Positions 1-12,519 of a stretch of DNA of 64,000 bases are shown one piece after another; the first letter of the stretch is position 1; each line of letters opens with the position of its first letter. The stretch is from assembly GCF_018394335.1 (NCBI RefSeq), contig NZ_CP074572.1, forward strand, positions 3,038,001 through 3,102,000, written 5' to 3'. A program made the position numbers and the translations under genes. This DNA comes from Shewanella dokdonensis. Lineage in GTDB: Bacteria > Pseudomonadota > Gammaproteobacteria > Enterobacterales > Shewanellaceae. The notes beneath the pieces are model-generated. The model worked only from the letters and a program-made list of their open reading frames with translations, had not been told where the DNA came from and did not search any database.

Positions 1-415
1 GATGTTCCAGTAGCCGTCCTGGCGTTGCCACCACCAGTTCCACGCCCGCTTTTAATTTATTGGCTTGGCCAGCGGTCTTTACCCCACCAAACAGCGACAC
101 CACACGGGTATCAAGGTAACGGCTGTACGCCTTGGCATTGTCGGCGACTTGCGCCACCAGTTCACGGGTCGGGGCGAGGATCAAGACGCGGATGACGCTG
201 GCGGGTAATTCACAGGGTTTATCGAATATGCGCTGTAGCAGCGGTAACACGAACGCGGCGGTTTTCCCGGTGCCGGTCTGGGCACTGGCTAACACATCTT
301 GACCGCGACGGATCGGCGGTATTGCCAGTTTTTGAATCGGGGTCATCTCCTCATAACCGCATTCGCTGACGGCGCGAATGATCTCGGGAGCAAAACTGTA
401 AGATTCAAATTTCAT
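1..415 (-). CDS. DEAD-box ATP-dependent RNA helicase, N-terminal part
   Basis: This is the first 138 codons of a DEAD-box RNA helicase; the rest lies beyond base 1. The start is the ATG at 413-415, giving a protein that begins MKFESYSFAPEI. The Q motif region (MTPIQ), Walker A (AQTGTGKT), motif Ia (PTRELV) and motif Ib (TPGR) occur in the expected order and spacing. Such proteins unwind RNA duplexes during ribosome assembly or RNA turnover in the cytoplasm. The N-terminal core resembles the RhlE group, but the DEAD box and the C-terminal tail that would separate RhlE, SrmB and DeaD types are outside the window, so I give no symbol. Confidence 0.9.
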   Translation of the reverse strand, partial: MKFESYSFAPEIIRAVSECGYEEMTPIQKLAIPPIRRGQDVLASAQTGTGKTAAFVLPLLQRIFDKPCELPASVIRVLILAPTRELVAQVADNAKAYSRYLDTRVVSLFGGVKTAGQANKLKAGVELVVATPGRLLEH

Positions 416-567
416 GTGACGTTTCCTGTGTTCAAGCCGTGATGCCCAATGCCTTTTAGCGCTACAGAACCAAGGCGGCCGCGGAGTATAGCAAAAATCC
501 AGCGGCCAGGGAATGTTAACCGTAACCAAGCCGGGGATGAGGTTCGCTAACTACGGCTTACTGCATT

Positions 568-594
568 AAAAAACCGCCCGGAGGCGGCTTTTTA
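568..594 (-). terminator. Rho-independent terminator of dacA
   Basis: On the minus strand a CCGCC/GGCGG stem (574-578 with 583-587) with a four-base loop is followed by a run of T. It lies just past the dacA stop codon and closes the envelope-gene block. The rest of 416-599 holds the promoter region of the helicase gene and nothing else I can identify. Confidence 0.8.
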
Positions 595-599
595 GCGGA

Positions 600-1831
600 T
601 TAGTTAAACCATCCGGAAAACATCTGCTTAAAGTAGTCAATCAGCTTGCTGAACCAACTGCCTTCCTTGACCTCTTCCAGTGATACCAGTGGATACTGTG
701 CAATGTCTTTGCCGTTTAACTGGAAGTAGAGCCGACCCACGGTTTCACCTTTGGCTATCGGAGCGGTCAACTCTTTCGTCAGCTCGAAATTGGCTTTAAG
801 GTTTTTAGCCTGACCACGCGCAATGGTAAGCGGTGTATCTGTTACCACCCCCAAATTGACGGTTGGTTTGTCACCGTACCAGATTTTCTGAGTGACAAAG
901 CTGTCGCCAGCTTTATATGGCGTTACGGTTTCGAAGAAACGGAAACCAAATTCCAGCAGTTTTTTACTTTCTGCTTTACGGGCTGATTCACTCTTGGTGC
1001 CCAATACCACGGAAATCAGGCGCATACCGTCTTTGGTCGCCGAAGCTACCAAGTTGTAGCCTGCTTCTGAGGTATGACCGGTTTTGATCCCGTCCACATT
1101 GAGGCTGTTATCCCATAACAGGCCATTGCGGTTGTATTGTTTTATGCCATTGTAAGTAAATGATTTCTCATCATAAATCTTGTATTCATGGGGGACGTCA
1201 CGGATCAGCGCGGCGCCTAGCAATGCCAAATCATAGGCGGTGCTTTTATGATTTTCGCCATGCAGGCCATGGGCATTTTCGAAGTGGCTGTCTTTCATGC
1301 CCAGCTGTTTAGCCCAGCTGTTCATCAGATCCACAAATGCGCCTTCAGTACCGGCAATATGTTCTGCCATTGCCACGCAGGCATCATTACCTGACTGAAT
1401 AATAATGCCGCGGTTCAAGTCGGAGACTTTGACCTTTTTCCCGACTTCAATGAACATCTTGGATGAATCTGGAAAATTCTTTGACCAGGCATTTTGCGAG
1501 ATGGTGACTTCGTCATCGGGCGAGACATTGCCACGTTTTATCTCTTGTCCAATCACATAACTGGTCATCATTTTGGTGAGACTGGCGGGGTCCAGTTGCT
1601 CATGGGCATTATTCTCTGCAATGATCTGACCAGAGTTGTAATCCATTAAAACGTAGGCTTTCGCCGCCACTTCGGGGGCATCAGGGATCACCATTGGCCT
1701 GGGCGCGGTTAACGATGGTGATGGATTATTGGGGATCGGCGTTGGAGAAACCGGGTCAGCCAGCGCGCCTGCACAGACAACGCCAGTGAACATGAATAGT
1801 GCGGTTGCGGTTTTTTTGCGAAATTCATCAT
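600..1831 (-). CDS. dacA: D-alanyl-D-alanine carboxypeptidase PBP5/6 (apparent frameshift near start)
   Basis: Low-molecular-weight penicillin-binding protein that trims the terminal D-Ala from peptidoglycan pentapeptides in the periplasm. The three active-site motifs are visible: SLTK in DPASLTKMM, SGN in SGNDACVAM, and KTG in KTGHTSEAG. The C-terminal beta domain and an amphipathic membrane-anchor helix (WFSKLIDYFKQMF) are present. The continuous frame has no sensible start before the signal peptide; the ATGATG at 1826-1831 reads MNFAKK and joins the signal sequence (TATALFMFTGVVCAGALA) only if the seven-T run at 1811-1817 is really eight. I therefore place the start at 1831, giving about 410 residues, the family norm. 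It is last in the block after rlpA. Confidence 0.93.
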
Positions 1832-1945
1832 TGACTGGATACGTTTTAATGGTTGGAGTGAAACTGCCTAAAGACAGCCAGTATATCATTTGTCGACCAG
1901 CGATATCAGTGAAGGTTCCTTAATCTTACAAGAACCGCTCAAATA

Positions 1946-2763
1946 TCAACCGCCTTGTGTGGCCGCGTCGCGCACCAGATAGCTCTGTGGGTACCCGTCA
2001 CTGCGGATAGTGTCCAGCATGCGGTTGGCGAGATCTTCATTGGCCATCGGCCCTAATTGTAAACGGTACAGGTTTTCAGCCGCTGTGATACGGCTCTGTA
2101 TCTTAAATTTCTGTTCCAGTTCAACGGCTAACGCTTGGAGTTTCTCTTTGGAACTGGCCGCCACAATCTGCACGTAATAAACCGCTTTGCCACTGTTAAT
2201 CGCCGCAACGGCTTGATGTTCGGGGCTATCGTTATAGATAACCTCCAACCGCACTGGCGCCGTGCCGGTTTTCAGCATATCCAGCTTATAGGCGGCGGCA
2301 TAAGACACATCAATAATCCGGTTGGAATGAAATGGGCCACGATCATTGATACGTACAATCACACTCTTATTATTATTTAGATTAGTGACTCGCACGTAAC
2401 TTGGAATGGGCAAGGTCTTGTGGGCACCGGACATGGAATACATGTCATAAATCTCGCCATTAGAGGTGCTATGCCCATGAAATTTCGACGCATACCAAGA
2501 GGCTAAACCTTCCTGCACAAAGCCTTTGCCGGAAGGCATTACCTCGTAGGATTTCCCCAGCACTTCATAGTCTTTATTGCCTTGTTTGCTATAGGGCTCA
2601 TAACGCGGCGTCGCGTCTTTAACTTGCGACAAGTCTGGCGGATTTTCCGGCGGTCGGTCGTGTTTCATGCTGTAGCGGCCATCATTGCGGTTTGCTGGCT
2701 CGCTGGCACAGCCCCCAGTAATAGCAACACACACAAAGGAAGCAACCAATTAATGCGTAGCAT
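1946..2763 (-). CDS. rlpA: RlpA septal-ring lipoprotein, DPBB and SPOR domains (apparent frameshift)
   Basis: Outer-membrane lipoprotein that in Pseudomonas is a lytic transglycosylase cutting stem-less glycan strands at the septum. A double-psi beta-barrel domain (ASWYASKFHG to RINDRGPF) is followed by a C-terminal SPOR domain (YYVQIVAASS to the end). The ATG at 2761-2763 starts MLRINWLLPLCVLLLLG and would run into the lipobox LLGGC if the C5 run at 2712-2716 had one more base; without that the signal peptide is lost. The ATG lies inside the 3' end of mltB (14-base overlap), suggesting translational coupling. With the base restored the protein has 272 residues. Confidence 0.9.
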
Positions 2764-3739
2764 GATGCTGTCTCAACTGTTGACTGAACTGATATACCAC
2801 CATGGCGTACAGTGGGCTGCGGTTATAGCGGGTGATCACATAGAAATTGTTCAACCCTAACCAGTATTCGTTGGCTTCTGCCTGTTGCAACTGAATGAGC
2901 ATGGCCGGTTGCGAGATGTCTAAATCCATCGACTGGGCCAAGGCAACATTTGGTGCCAGAATATCGGCGGCAGTTTGTGTCAGTTTGTCCTGCGGTTGCC
3001 AGATATGCGCTGCGGGCTGGCCTGTGACATTGAGTGGCACCGCAACCGCTTGCCCCTGTTGCCAACCGTGCTGATGAAAATAATTGGCAACACTGCCAAT
3101 GGCGTCAACCGCACTGCCTACCAGATCACGTTTACCATCGTGGTCAAAATCCACCGCATAGGCTAGGTAACTGGAGGGAATAAACTGACCAAAACCCATG
3201 GCGCCGGCGTAAGAGCCATTAAGGCTACTGCCATCGAGTTGTTCTTGGCGCAATAACACCATCAGTTTGCCCAGTTCACTACGGAAGAAATCGGCGCGAG
3301 GCGGGTAATAAAACCCCAGCGTGTAAAGGGCATCCACGACCGGATAGTTGCCCAGAAACTTGCCGTAGAAGGTTTCTATGCCAATGATGGCAACGATGAT
3401 CTCGGGTTCAATCTGATATTGTTTGGCCGCGCGGTTTATCGCTTCTTGATGCTGTTGCCAGAAGTTGAGCCCGGCCTGTAAGCGTTCGTCGGTCAAAAAC
3501 AGCGGATAATACTGGTACCAAGGTTTAGCTTCCCAAGGTTTGGCTATCGCATCCAGTACCTGCTGGTTTTTATGAGCGTTCGCCAAAAACTGTGTGACTT
3601 CTTTAGCCGTAAAGCCCTGCTGCTGTTGTTTTTCAATAAACTGTTGTTGCAGTTGCTCATAAGTGGGCGTGGTAGCCGCGCTGGCCAGGGGCGTTATTGC
3701 CAGCAGTAGCAACGCGAGCAACTGTTTTGATATCGGCAT
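2750..3739 (-). CDS. mltB: Membrane-bound lytic murein transglycosylase B
   Basis: Soluble or lipid-anchored lytic transglycosylase that cleaves the MurNAc-GlcNAc bond of peptidoglycan and forms the 1,6-anhydro product. The catalytic glutamate is in IIGIETFYGK, and the downstream GAMGFGQFIPSSY and FDHDGKRDL segments are typical of the MltB (SLT_2) fold. It has an N-terminal signal peptide (LLALLLLAITPLASA), with no lipobox cysteine visible, so it may be periplasmic as in SltB1-like enzymes. At 329 residues it is of normal length. It lies between rodA and rlpA, within the rod-shape and cell-wall block. Confidence 0.93.
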   Translation of the reverse strand: MPISKQLLALLLLAITPLASAATTPTYEQLQQQFIEKQQQQGFTAKEVTQFLANAHKNQQVLDAIAKPWEAKPWYQYYPLFLTDERLQAGLNFWQQHQEAINRAAKQYQIEPEIIVAIIGIETFYGKFLGNYPVVDALYTLGFYYPPRADFFRSELGKLMVLLRQEQLDGSSLNGSYAGAMGFGQFIPSSYLAYAVDFDHDGKRDLVGSAVDAIGSVANYFHQHGWQQGQAVAVPLNVTGQPAAHIWQPQDKLTQTAADILAPNVALAQSMDLDISQPAMLIQLQQAEANEYWLGLNNFYVITRYNRSPLYAMVVYQFSQQLRQHHATH

Positions 3740-3752
3740 GAACTAGGTATTC

Positions 3753-4852
3753 CTATCTGTCGATGAAGCGTCGGTGAGTATGAATGCTCATTAGAATGCC
3801 AAAACCCGCTAGCAAAGTCAGCATGGAGGTGCCGCCATAGCTGATTAAAGGTAAAGGAACTCCCACCACGGGTAGAATACCGGACACCATGCCGATATTA
3901 ACAAACACATATACGAAGAAGGTGAGGGTGATTGAACCTGCCAGCAAACGGGCAAAACTGGTCTGGGCGCGAGAGGCAATCACCAGTCCGCGGCCAATCA
4001 CATACAGATATAATGCTAATAAAAACAGGCTGCCGATAAGGCCAAACTCTTCACCTATGACCGCAAAGATAAAATCGGTATGCCGTTCTGGCAGAAATTC
4101 CAGCTGTGATTGGGTGCCGTCTAGCCAGCCCTTGCCCCAGAGTCCGCCAGAGCCAATCGCGATCTTTGACTGGATAATGTGGTAACCCGTACCGAGGGGA
4201 TCGGCTTCTGGATTGAGCAGTGTCAGCACCCGATTGCGTTGATAATCGTGCATCAAAAAAACCATAACACTGGCAAAAACGCCAGAAGTGCGGCAATGAC
4301 GCCACCGACTATGGTCCAGCTCATGCCCGACAGAAATAGCACAAATACCCCAGAAGCGGCCACCAGAATCGAGGTGCCAAGATCTGGTTGTTTGGCAATC
4401 AATAAGGTGGGTACTGCCAGTAACACTGCGGCACCTGCCAGATAACGCTTCTTGGGCGGCAAGGGGAATTTACTGATGTACCAAGCCATGGTGATAGGAA
4501 ATGCTAGCTTCATTAGTTCCGATGGCTGAAATTCCATAAACCCTAGATTTAACCAGCGTTGTGCCCCTTTGTTTATCTCACCAAAAAAGTGTACCGCGAC
4601 CAAAAACACCACACCCGTGAGGTAAATAGGCAAGGCCCAGCGGCGGTAGACTTCGGGGTTTATTTGGGCCAGCACGAACATCAACCCGAGTGACAGTACC
4701 ATGCGGATCATCTGCCGCTCTAACATCCCGGGGTCTTCACCACTGGCCGAGTAGATGATAAAAAGACCAAAACACATCAGAGCCAGCAAGCCAAGCAATA
4801 GTGGCAAATCCAGATGCAGTCGCTGCCAGAAGGTAGGTTTATGGCTGTGCAT
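3753..4852 (-). CDS. mrdB: Rod-shape determining peptidoglycan polymerase RodA (apparent frameshift)
   Basis: SEDS-family glycosyltransferase that polymerises lipid II and works with PBP2 in the elongasome. The N-terminal half (4852 down to about 4260) begins MHSHKPTFW and holds the first membrane segments. The C-terminal half carries the SEDS signatures [19 protein letters not shown] and [11 protein letters not shown]. The two halves are in different frames; adding one base to the seven-A run at 4255-4261 joins LWFF to LMHDYQRN and gives a 366-residue protein matching E. coli RodA in length. The start overlaps the mrdA stop by 14 bases. Essential in most rods, so the break is likely a sequence error. 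Confidence 0.92.
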
Positions 4853-6704
4853 GAGTCAACTCCCATTTATCCCGCAGCAGATATTCATCCATCATCGCTC
4901 TGGCGACCGGCCCCGCATTCTGCCCACCCCAACCGGCATTTTCGAGAATCACCGTCAGGACGATTTTCGGATTTTCAAATGGCGCATAGGCCACAATCAA
5001 GGCGTTATCCCGCAGGTGTTCGTCGATGGTATCCGCATCGTATTTGGCGTCTTCGGCCACACTGAATACCTGACCCGTACCCGTTTTCATCGCAGCAGTA
5101 TAACTGGCATCGCTGAAACGACTCTTGTGTGCAGTCTGGCGCATGGCATCGGCAATCACTTCCCAATGATGGGGATTTTTCAGCTCTAGTGGTGGCCGTT
5201 CTTCTACGGGCGAATCGATCATCGATGTGCTGTCTTTGATGGATTTCAGCAGATGCGGCGGTAAACGCCGACCTTTATTGGCGAGAATGGTGACGGCAGT
5301 GGCTAACTGGAGTGGCGTTGTGGTCCAGTAACCCTGGCCAATCCCCACGGAAATAGTGTCGCCGATATACCACGGCTGGTTATAGCGCAGCCGTTTCCAA
5401 TCGCGGGAGGGCATATTCCCGGCCGATTCTTCATAGATATCAACACCCGTGTTTTCACCAAAACCAAACTGGGTCATGAAATTAGAGATGCGGTCAACAC
5501 CGCTCTTGTAGGCCAGATCGTAAAAATAGGTATCACAGGAGTTAATAATGGCGCCATAGACATCGACCCAACCGTGTCCCCAACGTTTCCAGTCACGATA
5601 TTTGCGTTCTACCCCGGGAATTTGCCAGAAACCTGGATCCCATACTCGGGTCTTTTCATTGACTATGCCATCTTCCAGCCCCATCAAGGCTAGGAACGGT
5701 TTAACTGTTGATGCTGGCGCATATTGCCCTTGGGTGGCGCGGTTGATCAACGGCCGCGAACGGGAATTTAGCAAATCGCTGTAGGCTTTGGCCGTGATAC
5801 CATGGACAAACTGATTGGGGTCGTAGCTGGGGCTGGAGGCCATTGCCAAAATCCCGCCATCGCGTGGATCAATGGCGACGATAGAGCCGCGTCGTCCCGC
5901 CAGCAGTTCCATCGCTTTTTGTTGTAATGCCAGGTCGATGGTGAGGTAGATATCCTGGCCGGGTTCTGGGGCTTCAACTTTCAGGGTACGGATGTGGCGC
6001 CCTAGGTTATTGACCTCTTCCTCCAGGTGCCCAGGTTTGCCGTGCAGCAGGCTCTCATAAAATTTTTCTACGCCTTGTTTGCCGATGTCATTGGTGGCGG
6101 CATAGTCGGGCCAGTCACCGGAAAGCTCCAATGCCTTTTGATCGCGGTTATTGATGCGACCAACGTAACCCAGTACATGGGTCAGCAGCTCACCATAAGG
6201 ATAATAGCGGTTCAGCCCCGCTTCTACCGATACGCCTTCAAAACGATATTGATTGACGCTGAACGCGGCTAACTCTGGCTCAGTTAAATGGCTTTTCAGT
6301 GTTAATGGCTTAAAGCGGCGATGAAATTTCAGCGCATCAGTAAAACTTTGCCGTTCGTCATCTGACAATGGCACCACCTTGCTGAGCTCATCCAGCATGG
6401 CGTCCATGTTTTTGACTTTTTCCGGGATCACTTCCAACGAGTAAAACGGTTGATTTTCTGCCAGAAGTTTACCATGACGATCATAGATCAACCCGCGGCT
6501 AGGCGGCAGTGGTACCACTCGGATGCGGTTGTCGTTAGAGCGGGTGGCATAGTCTTTATATGAGGTGATCTGTAGGTGATAAAGGTTACCTACCAAGATC
6601 AGCAGTAGAATTGCCACACAGATGAAAGTGAACATTGCACGGCGCCGAAATAAAGCGGCCTCGGCGGCATGGTCGTGCATGGTAATTCGCTTTCGTTGCT
6701 GCAC
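4839..6704 (-). CDS. mrdA: Penicillin-binding protein 2, elongasome transpeptidase
   Basis: Class B penicillin-binding protein that cross-links peptidoglycan during cell elongation, in complex with RodA encoded next to it. One N-terminal membrane segment (about residues 24-44) is followed by the PBP dimerisation domain and a transpeptidase domain. The motifs are STVK (in PASTVKPF), SCD (in NSCDTYFYD) and KTG (in KTGTGQV). The 621-residue length is usual. The start could also be the in-frame ATG eight codons further in (MHDHAAEAA). It sits between rlmH and rodA, the same order as in E. coli. Confidence 0.95.
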   Translation of the reverse strand: MQQRKRITMHDHAAEAALFRRRAMFTFICVAILLLILVGNLYHLQITSYKDYATRSNDNRIRVVPLPPSRGLIYDRHGKLLAENQPFYSLEVIPEKVKNMDAMLDELSKVVPLSDDERQSFTDALKFHRRFKPLTLKSHLTEPELAAFSVNQYRFEGVSVEAGLNRYYPYGELLTHVLGYVGRINNRDQKALELSGDWPDYAATNDIGKQGVEKFYESLLHGKPGHLEEEVNNLGRHIRTLKVEAPEPGQDIYLTIDLALQQKAMELLAGRRGSIVAIDPRDGGILAMASSPSYDPNQFVHGITAKAYSDLLNSRSRPLINRATQGQYAPASTVKPFLALMGLEDGIVNEKTRVWDPGFWQIPGVERKYRDWKRWGHGWVDVYGAIINSCDTYFYDLAYKSGVDRISNFMTQFGFGENTGVDIYEESAGNMPSRDWKRLRYNQPWYIGDTISVGIGQGYWTTTPLQLATAVTILANKGRRLPPHLLKSIKDSTSMIDSPVEERPPLELKNPHHWEVIADAMRQTAHKSRFSDASYTAAMKTGTGQVFSVAEDAKYDADTIDEHLRDNALIVAYAPFENPKIVLTVILENAGWGGQNAGPVARAMMDEYLLRDKWELTHAQP

Positions 6705-6724
6705 TCGCGGATCTCCGTCAGCGG

Positions 6725-7195
6725 TTATTCCCGGTGATAGGGATGGTTGTTGTTAATGCTCCAGGCGCGGTACAGGCTTTCAGCAACCACGACCCGTACC
6801 AGTGGATGTGGTAATGTCAGTGCCGACAGACACCAGCTTTGTGCCGCCGCCTGCTTACATGCTGGCGCTAACCCTTCGGGCCCACCCACCAACAGGCTGA
6901 CATCGCGACCATCCAGTTGCCATTTCGCCAGATTTTCAGCTAACTCTGGTGTGGTCCAGTTCTTGCCCGGTAGATCTAGCGTAACGATGTGATTCCCCTT
7001 GGCTACGGCGGCAAGCATGGCTTCACCTTCTTTTTGCAAAATGCGCGCAATGTCGGCATTTTTGCCGCGTTTCCCCGCCGGGATTTCCAGCAGTTCCAAC
7101 GCCATATCCCGCGGGAAACGGCGTTGGTATTCGGTAAACCCTTTACTGACCCAGTCTGGCATTTTGGTGCCGACCGCGATGAGTTGTAACTTCAT
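6725..7195 (-). CDS. rlmH: 23S rRNA pseudouridine-1915 N3-methyltransferase
   Basis: SPOUT-class methyltransferase that adds a methyl group from S-adenosylmethionine to pseudouridine 1915 in helix 69 of 23S rRNA. The deep trefoil knot region is visible as [14 protein letters not shown], and the C-terminal [21 protein letters not shown] stretch (split here as [10 protein letters not shown] and [11 protein letters not shown]) is typical. The protein of 156 residues matches the family. The gene follows rsfS by five bases and precedes mrdA, as in E. coli. Confidence 0.95.
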   Translation of the reverse strand: MKLQLIAVGTKMPDWVSKGFTEYQRRFPRDMALELLEIPAGKRGKNADIARILQKEGEAMLAAVAKGNHIVTLDLPGKNWTTPELAENLAKWQLDGRDVSLLVGGPEGLAPACKQAAAQSWCLSALTLPHPLVRVVVAESLYRAWSINNNHPYHRE

Positions 7196-7200
7196 CAGCG

Positions 7201-7524
7201 CTACACTTCAGTCCAGAGTTTTTCCAGCTGATAATGCTCGCGAGCCTGCTCTAGCATAACGTGCAGAATCACGTCGCCAAGATCGACCAACACCCATTCG
7301 CTGCCATCGCGGCCTTCGACCCCCAATGGCAACATACCCGCTTGCTTGGCTTCGCTGACCACATGTTGGGCAATGGCACTGATATGGGTATTTGAGGTTC
7401 CGGTACATATCACCATGTAATCGGTAATATTGGATTTTTGCTGTACATCAAGCACCACAATATCTTTGGCTTTGATGTCTTCGACCTTATCAACAACGAA
7501 TTGTTTCAACTCCGCACTCTGCAA
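7201..7524 (-). CDS. rsfS: Ribosomal silencing factor RsfS
   Basis: RsfS binds ribosomal protein uL14 and blocks joining of the 30S and 50S subunits when nutrients are scarce. The conserved core [22 protein letters not shown] and [10 protein letters not shown] is present. I choose the TTG at 7522-7524 as start because an AGGA element lies eight bases upstream and the resulting 107-residue protein (MQSAELKQF) aligns with the N-terminus known for E. coli RsfS, which also uses TTG. Longer in-frame starts exist at 7539 and 7554. It is followed by rlmH. Confidence 0.92.
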   Translation of the reverse strand: MQSAELKQFVVDKVEDIKAKDIVVLDVQQKSNITDYMVICTGTSNTHISAIAQHVVSEAKQAGMLPLGVEGRDGSEWVLVDLGDVILHVMLEQAREHYQLEKLWTEV

Positions 7525-7593
7525 GCTGTTATTCCTCATGGGGTAAATGTTCAAGCGCCGTAGTATATACCTAAACTGCTGGCAGGATCAGCC

Positions 7594-8250
7594 TCAGTTA
7601 CGGTAAAGCTGTTGCGCCAAGATGTAATCCAGCACTTCGGTGGGAACCGCTTCTTTGCATAGTTGCCAGTCATCGGTGGCAATGGCTTTACGCAAGGCGG
7701 TTGACGAGTAGGGCTGTGGTGCCACATCCACCATAATGATGTCGCCGCTGTTTTTGCCGCGACCTTGACGGATATTGGCCAGATGCTGCGCCGGGCTTAG
7801 TTGTCGCTGTTGCCATTCACCATAAAGCGGGTTGTCGGCTTGCAGTTGCCAACCATCGCGATAGCACACCACCAAGTGGCATAAGTTAAACAGCTCATGC
7901 CAGCTTTGCCAACTGGTTAACGACACCAGTGAATCTGTGCCCATGACGAAATAAAACATATCTTGCGGATGTTTTTGCCGCAGCTGTTGTAAGGTGGTGA
8001 CGCTGTAAGACAAGGTGGTACGTTCCAGCTCCACCGCATTGATGGTCAATTGCGGGAAGTGAGCCGCGGCTAGTTGCAACATTGTTAAGCGCTGCTCTGC
8101 ACTGGCACTGGCCTGCTGCTTGTGTGGGGGAATGTTGTTGGGCATCAGCCACAGCTGATCGAGCTGGAGCTGTTGCCATACTTCCGCTGCTGGTCGCAGG
8201 TGACCATAATGTACTGGATCGAATGTCCCGCCTAAAATCCCTATTCGCAT
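7594..8250 (-). CDS. nadD: Nicotinate-nucleotide adenylyltransferase
   Basis: Transfers AMP from ATP to nicotinate mononucleotide to make deamido-NAD in NAD synthesis. The nucleotidyltransferase motif GGTFDPVHYGH begins at residue 7, and the C-terminal YSSTALRKAI matches the ISSTxIR signature of the family. The protein is 218 residues. The ATG shares one base with the holA stop codon, so the two genes are translationally linked, as in many gammaproteobacteria. Confidence 0.95.
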   Translation of the reverse strand: MRIGILGGTFDPVHYGHLRPAAEVWQQLQLDQLWLMPNNIPPHKQQASASAEQRLTMLQLAAAHFPQLTINAVELERTTLSYSVTTLQQLRQKHPQDMFYFVMGTDSLVSLTSWQSWHELFNLCHLVVCYRDGWQLQADNPLYGEWQQRQLSPAQHLANIRQGRGKNSGDIIMVDVAPQPYSSTALRKAIATDDWQLCKEAVPTEVLDYILAQQLYRN

Positions 8251-9281
8251 CAGCTTAACTCAAATTGCTGTAACTGCCGATGAGCCTCAGCATCAAACAT
8301 CAGACACAGGTGGCTGATGCCGATCCAGTCCTCACGCCCTTGTTGTTTAAGTGCCAGTTCCAGCTGAGAACTGACGCCAAGCATATTTTCTATCGCGGCC
8401 AGTGATAAGCGTTTTAGTGCCTGTTGATAAAGGGGTTTACGCTTATCCCAGATCCGGTATTGTCCAAACAGTTGATTAAGGTTATGTCCAGCCGAAAGTG
8501 CTGACTGTAGCTGCCATAATTGTGTCAGCTCTTTTTGTAGCGCCCAGTGGACGATTGGCAGCGCGGTATCTTCTGCTTTCAGTTGCACCAGCATGTGCTG
8601 GGCTTTGTCCTGTTGGTTGGCGAGCAAGGCATCGGTGAGCTGAAACACACTGAAGCGTGATTGATCTTCGAAATAGTGTGATAGCTCCGCTGCGTTGACC
8701 TGACGCTGTCCCGCCAGTAGTTGTAGCAGTTGCAGTGCCTGGTCTGCTGCCAAAAGGTTGCCTTCATACAGATTGGCGAGCATCGCCCGCGCATCGGCTT
8801 GTAGCTGCAATTGGTAGTGTTGGATTTGGCTATCTAACCAGCGCTGAAACTGCGGCCCTTCCGGTGTGGTGCAGGGAACGAAAATGCCTTTACTATCCAG
8901 CAGTTTAAACCATTTGCTATGCTGTTGTTCTTGTGCCAATTTGGGGCCAGTGAGTAGCAACACAGTATCGGGATTAGGCTGTGCCAATAGCGCTTGCAGC
9001 ATGGCACTGCCATCGCTTCCTGGTTTAGCCTGCGGCAGTTGTAACTCAATGATCCGGCGGCTGGCAAACAGACTCATGGCATGCCACTCATTGTAGAGAT
9101 CCTGCCAGTTGAAGCTGTTTTCCTGCTCGAGTTGAACGCGCTCTTCAAACCCTTGCGCACGAGCTGCTGCCAACAGTTGTGATTTAGTGGTATCCAGTAG
9201 CCAAGGATCGTCGCCAAATAGCAGATAACAGGGCTTAAGCACTGTTATTTGCCGGGCAAACTGATCCGGATACACCCGCAT
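8250..9281 (-). CDS. holA: DNA polymerase III delta subunit
   Basis: Clamp-loader subunit that opens the beta sliding clamp. The N-terminal clamp-binding domain (YLLFGDDPWLLDTTKSQL) and the helical C-terminal collar domain (ALQKELTQLWQLQ, YRIWDKRKPLYQQAL) are recognisable. The ATG at 9279-9281 overlaps the lptE stop by one base; an upstream GTG one codon earlier is less likely. About 343 residues, normal for HolA. Confidence 0.94.
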   Translation of the reverse strand: MRVYPDQFARQITVLKPCYLLFGDDPWLLDTTKSQLLAAARAQGFEERVQLEQENSFNWQDLYNEWHAMSLFASRRIIELQLPQAKPGSDGSAMLQALLAQPNPDTVLLLTGPKLAQEQQHSKWFKLLDSKGIFVPCTTPEGPQFQRWLDSQIQHYQLQLQADARAMLANLYEGNLLAADQALQLLQLLAGQRQVNAAELSHYFEDQSRFSVFQLTDALLANQQDKAQHMLVQLKAEDTALPIVHWALQKELTQLWQLQSALSAGHNLNQLFGQYRIWDKRKPLYQQALKRLSLAAIENMLGVSSQLELALKQQGREDWIGISHLCLMFDAEAHRQLQQFELS

Positions 9282-9808
9282 CACTTCACCTCGGTGGCGG
9301 CCAGCGTCTGAATAATGTAATCCGCAGCCTGGATGCGCATCTCTTTTACCAGTAGATCCATTTCGCGGCTTTTGGCAAGCGCGGTACGTGGATCGTCTTG
9401 GTAGTCACGGCGCACTTCAGCCGTGAAACTCTGCGCTTCTTTATCTGGCATAGCGACACTGAAAAACACCCGGTAGATCAGTTCGTACTCTGCCACATTA
9501 CCTGTGGAGTAAATTGACAGGGTAGAACGTTCCAGCGAGTCTTTCATCAGTGTCAGTCGCGGTAACTTGGCACTCGCAGGTTTGATGCTGATGTTGTGCA
9601 GCCGTAGGCGATCTTGCACCAGCCGGCTTAATTCACTGTACTGGTCTGGCGTGGTAAGGCTGAGCGTTCTGAGCTCAGGCGGAATTGAGTAACTGCCTTG
9701 CAGATGAAATCCGCAACCGGCACTGGTCATGAGCACCAGTGCCAGCGCCGAGAACATCAATTGCCGCATAGACTTAGTAAGTGTCAGCATGAATGTCCTG
9801 TGCATCAA
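9281..9808 (-). CDS. lptE: LPS-assembly lipoprotein LptE
   Basis: Outer-membrane lipoprotein that plugs the LptD barrel and helps insert lipopolysaccharide. A signal peptide ends in the lipobox SAGC, followed by GFHLQGSYSIP, which is close to the GFHLR opening of E. coli LptE (RlpB). The probable start is one of the internal methionines (MLTLTKSMRQLMF), a few codons after the first ATG at 9806-9808. The gene sits between leuS and holA, the same position as in E. coli, which supports the name. Confidence 0.93.
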   Translation of the reverse strand: MMHRTFMLTLTKSMRQLMFSALALVLMTSAGCGFHLQGSYSIPPELRTLSLTTPDQYSELSRLVQDRLRLHNISIKPASAKLPRLTLMKDSLERSTLSIYSTGNVAEYELIYRVFFSVAMPDKEAQSFTAEVRRDYQDDPRTALAKSREMDLLVKEMRIQAADYIIQTLAATEVK

Positions 9809-9817
9809 TGAGTTATG

Positions 9818-12453
<2,636 letters not shown>

Positions 12454-12519
12454 TTAAATCCGCATAGAATAAACCAGAAGTGAGTCATTCACCAAGACTC
12501 GTCTTAAAGGAGTAGCGCC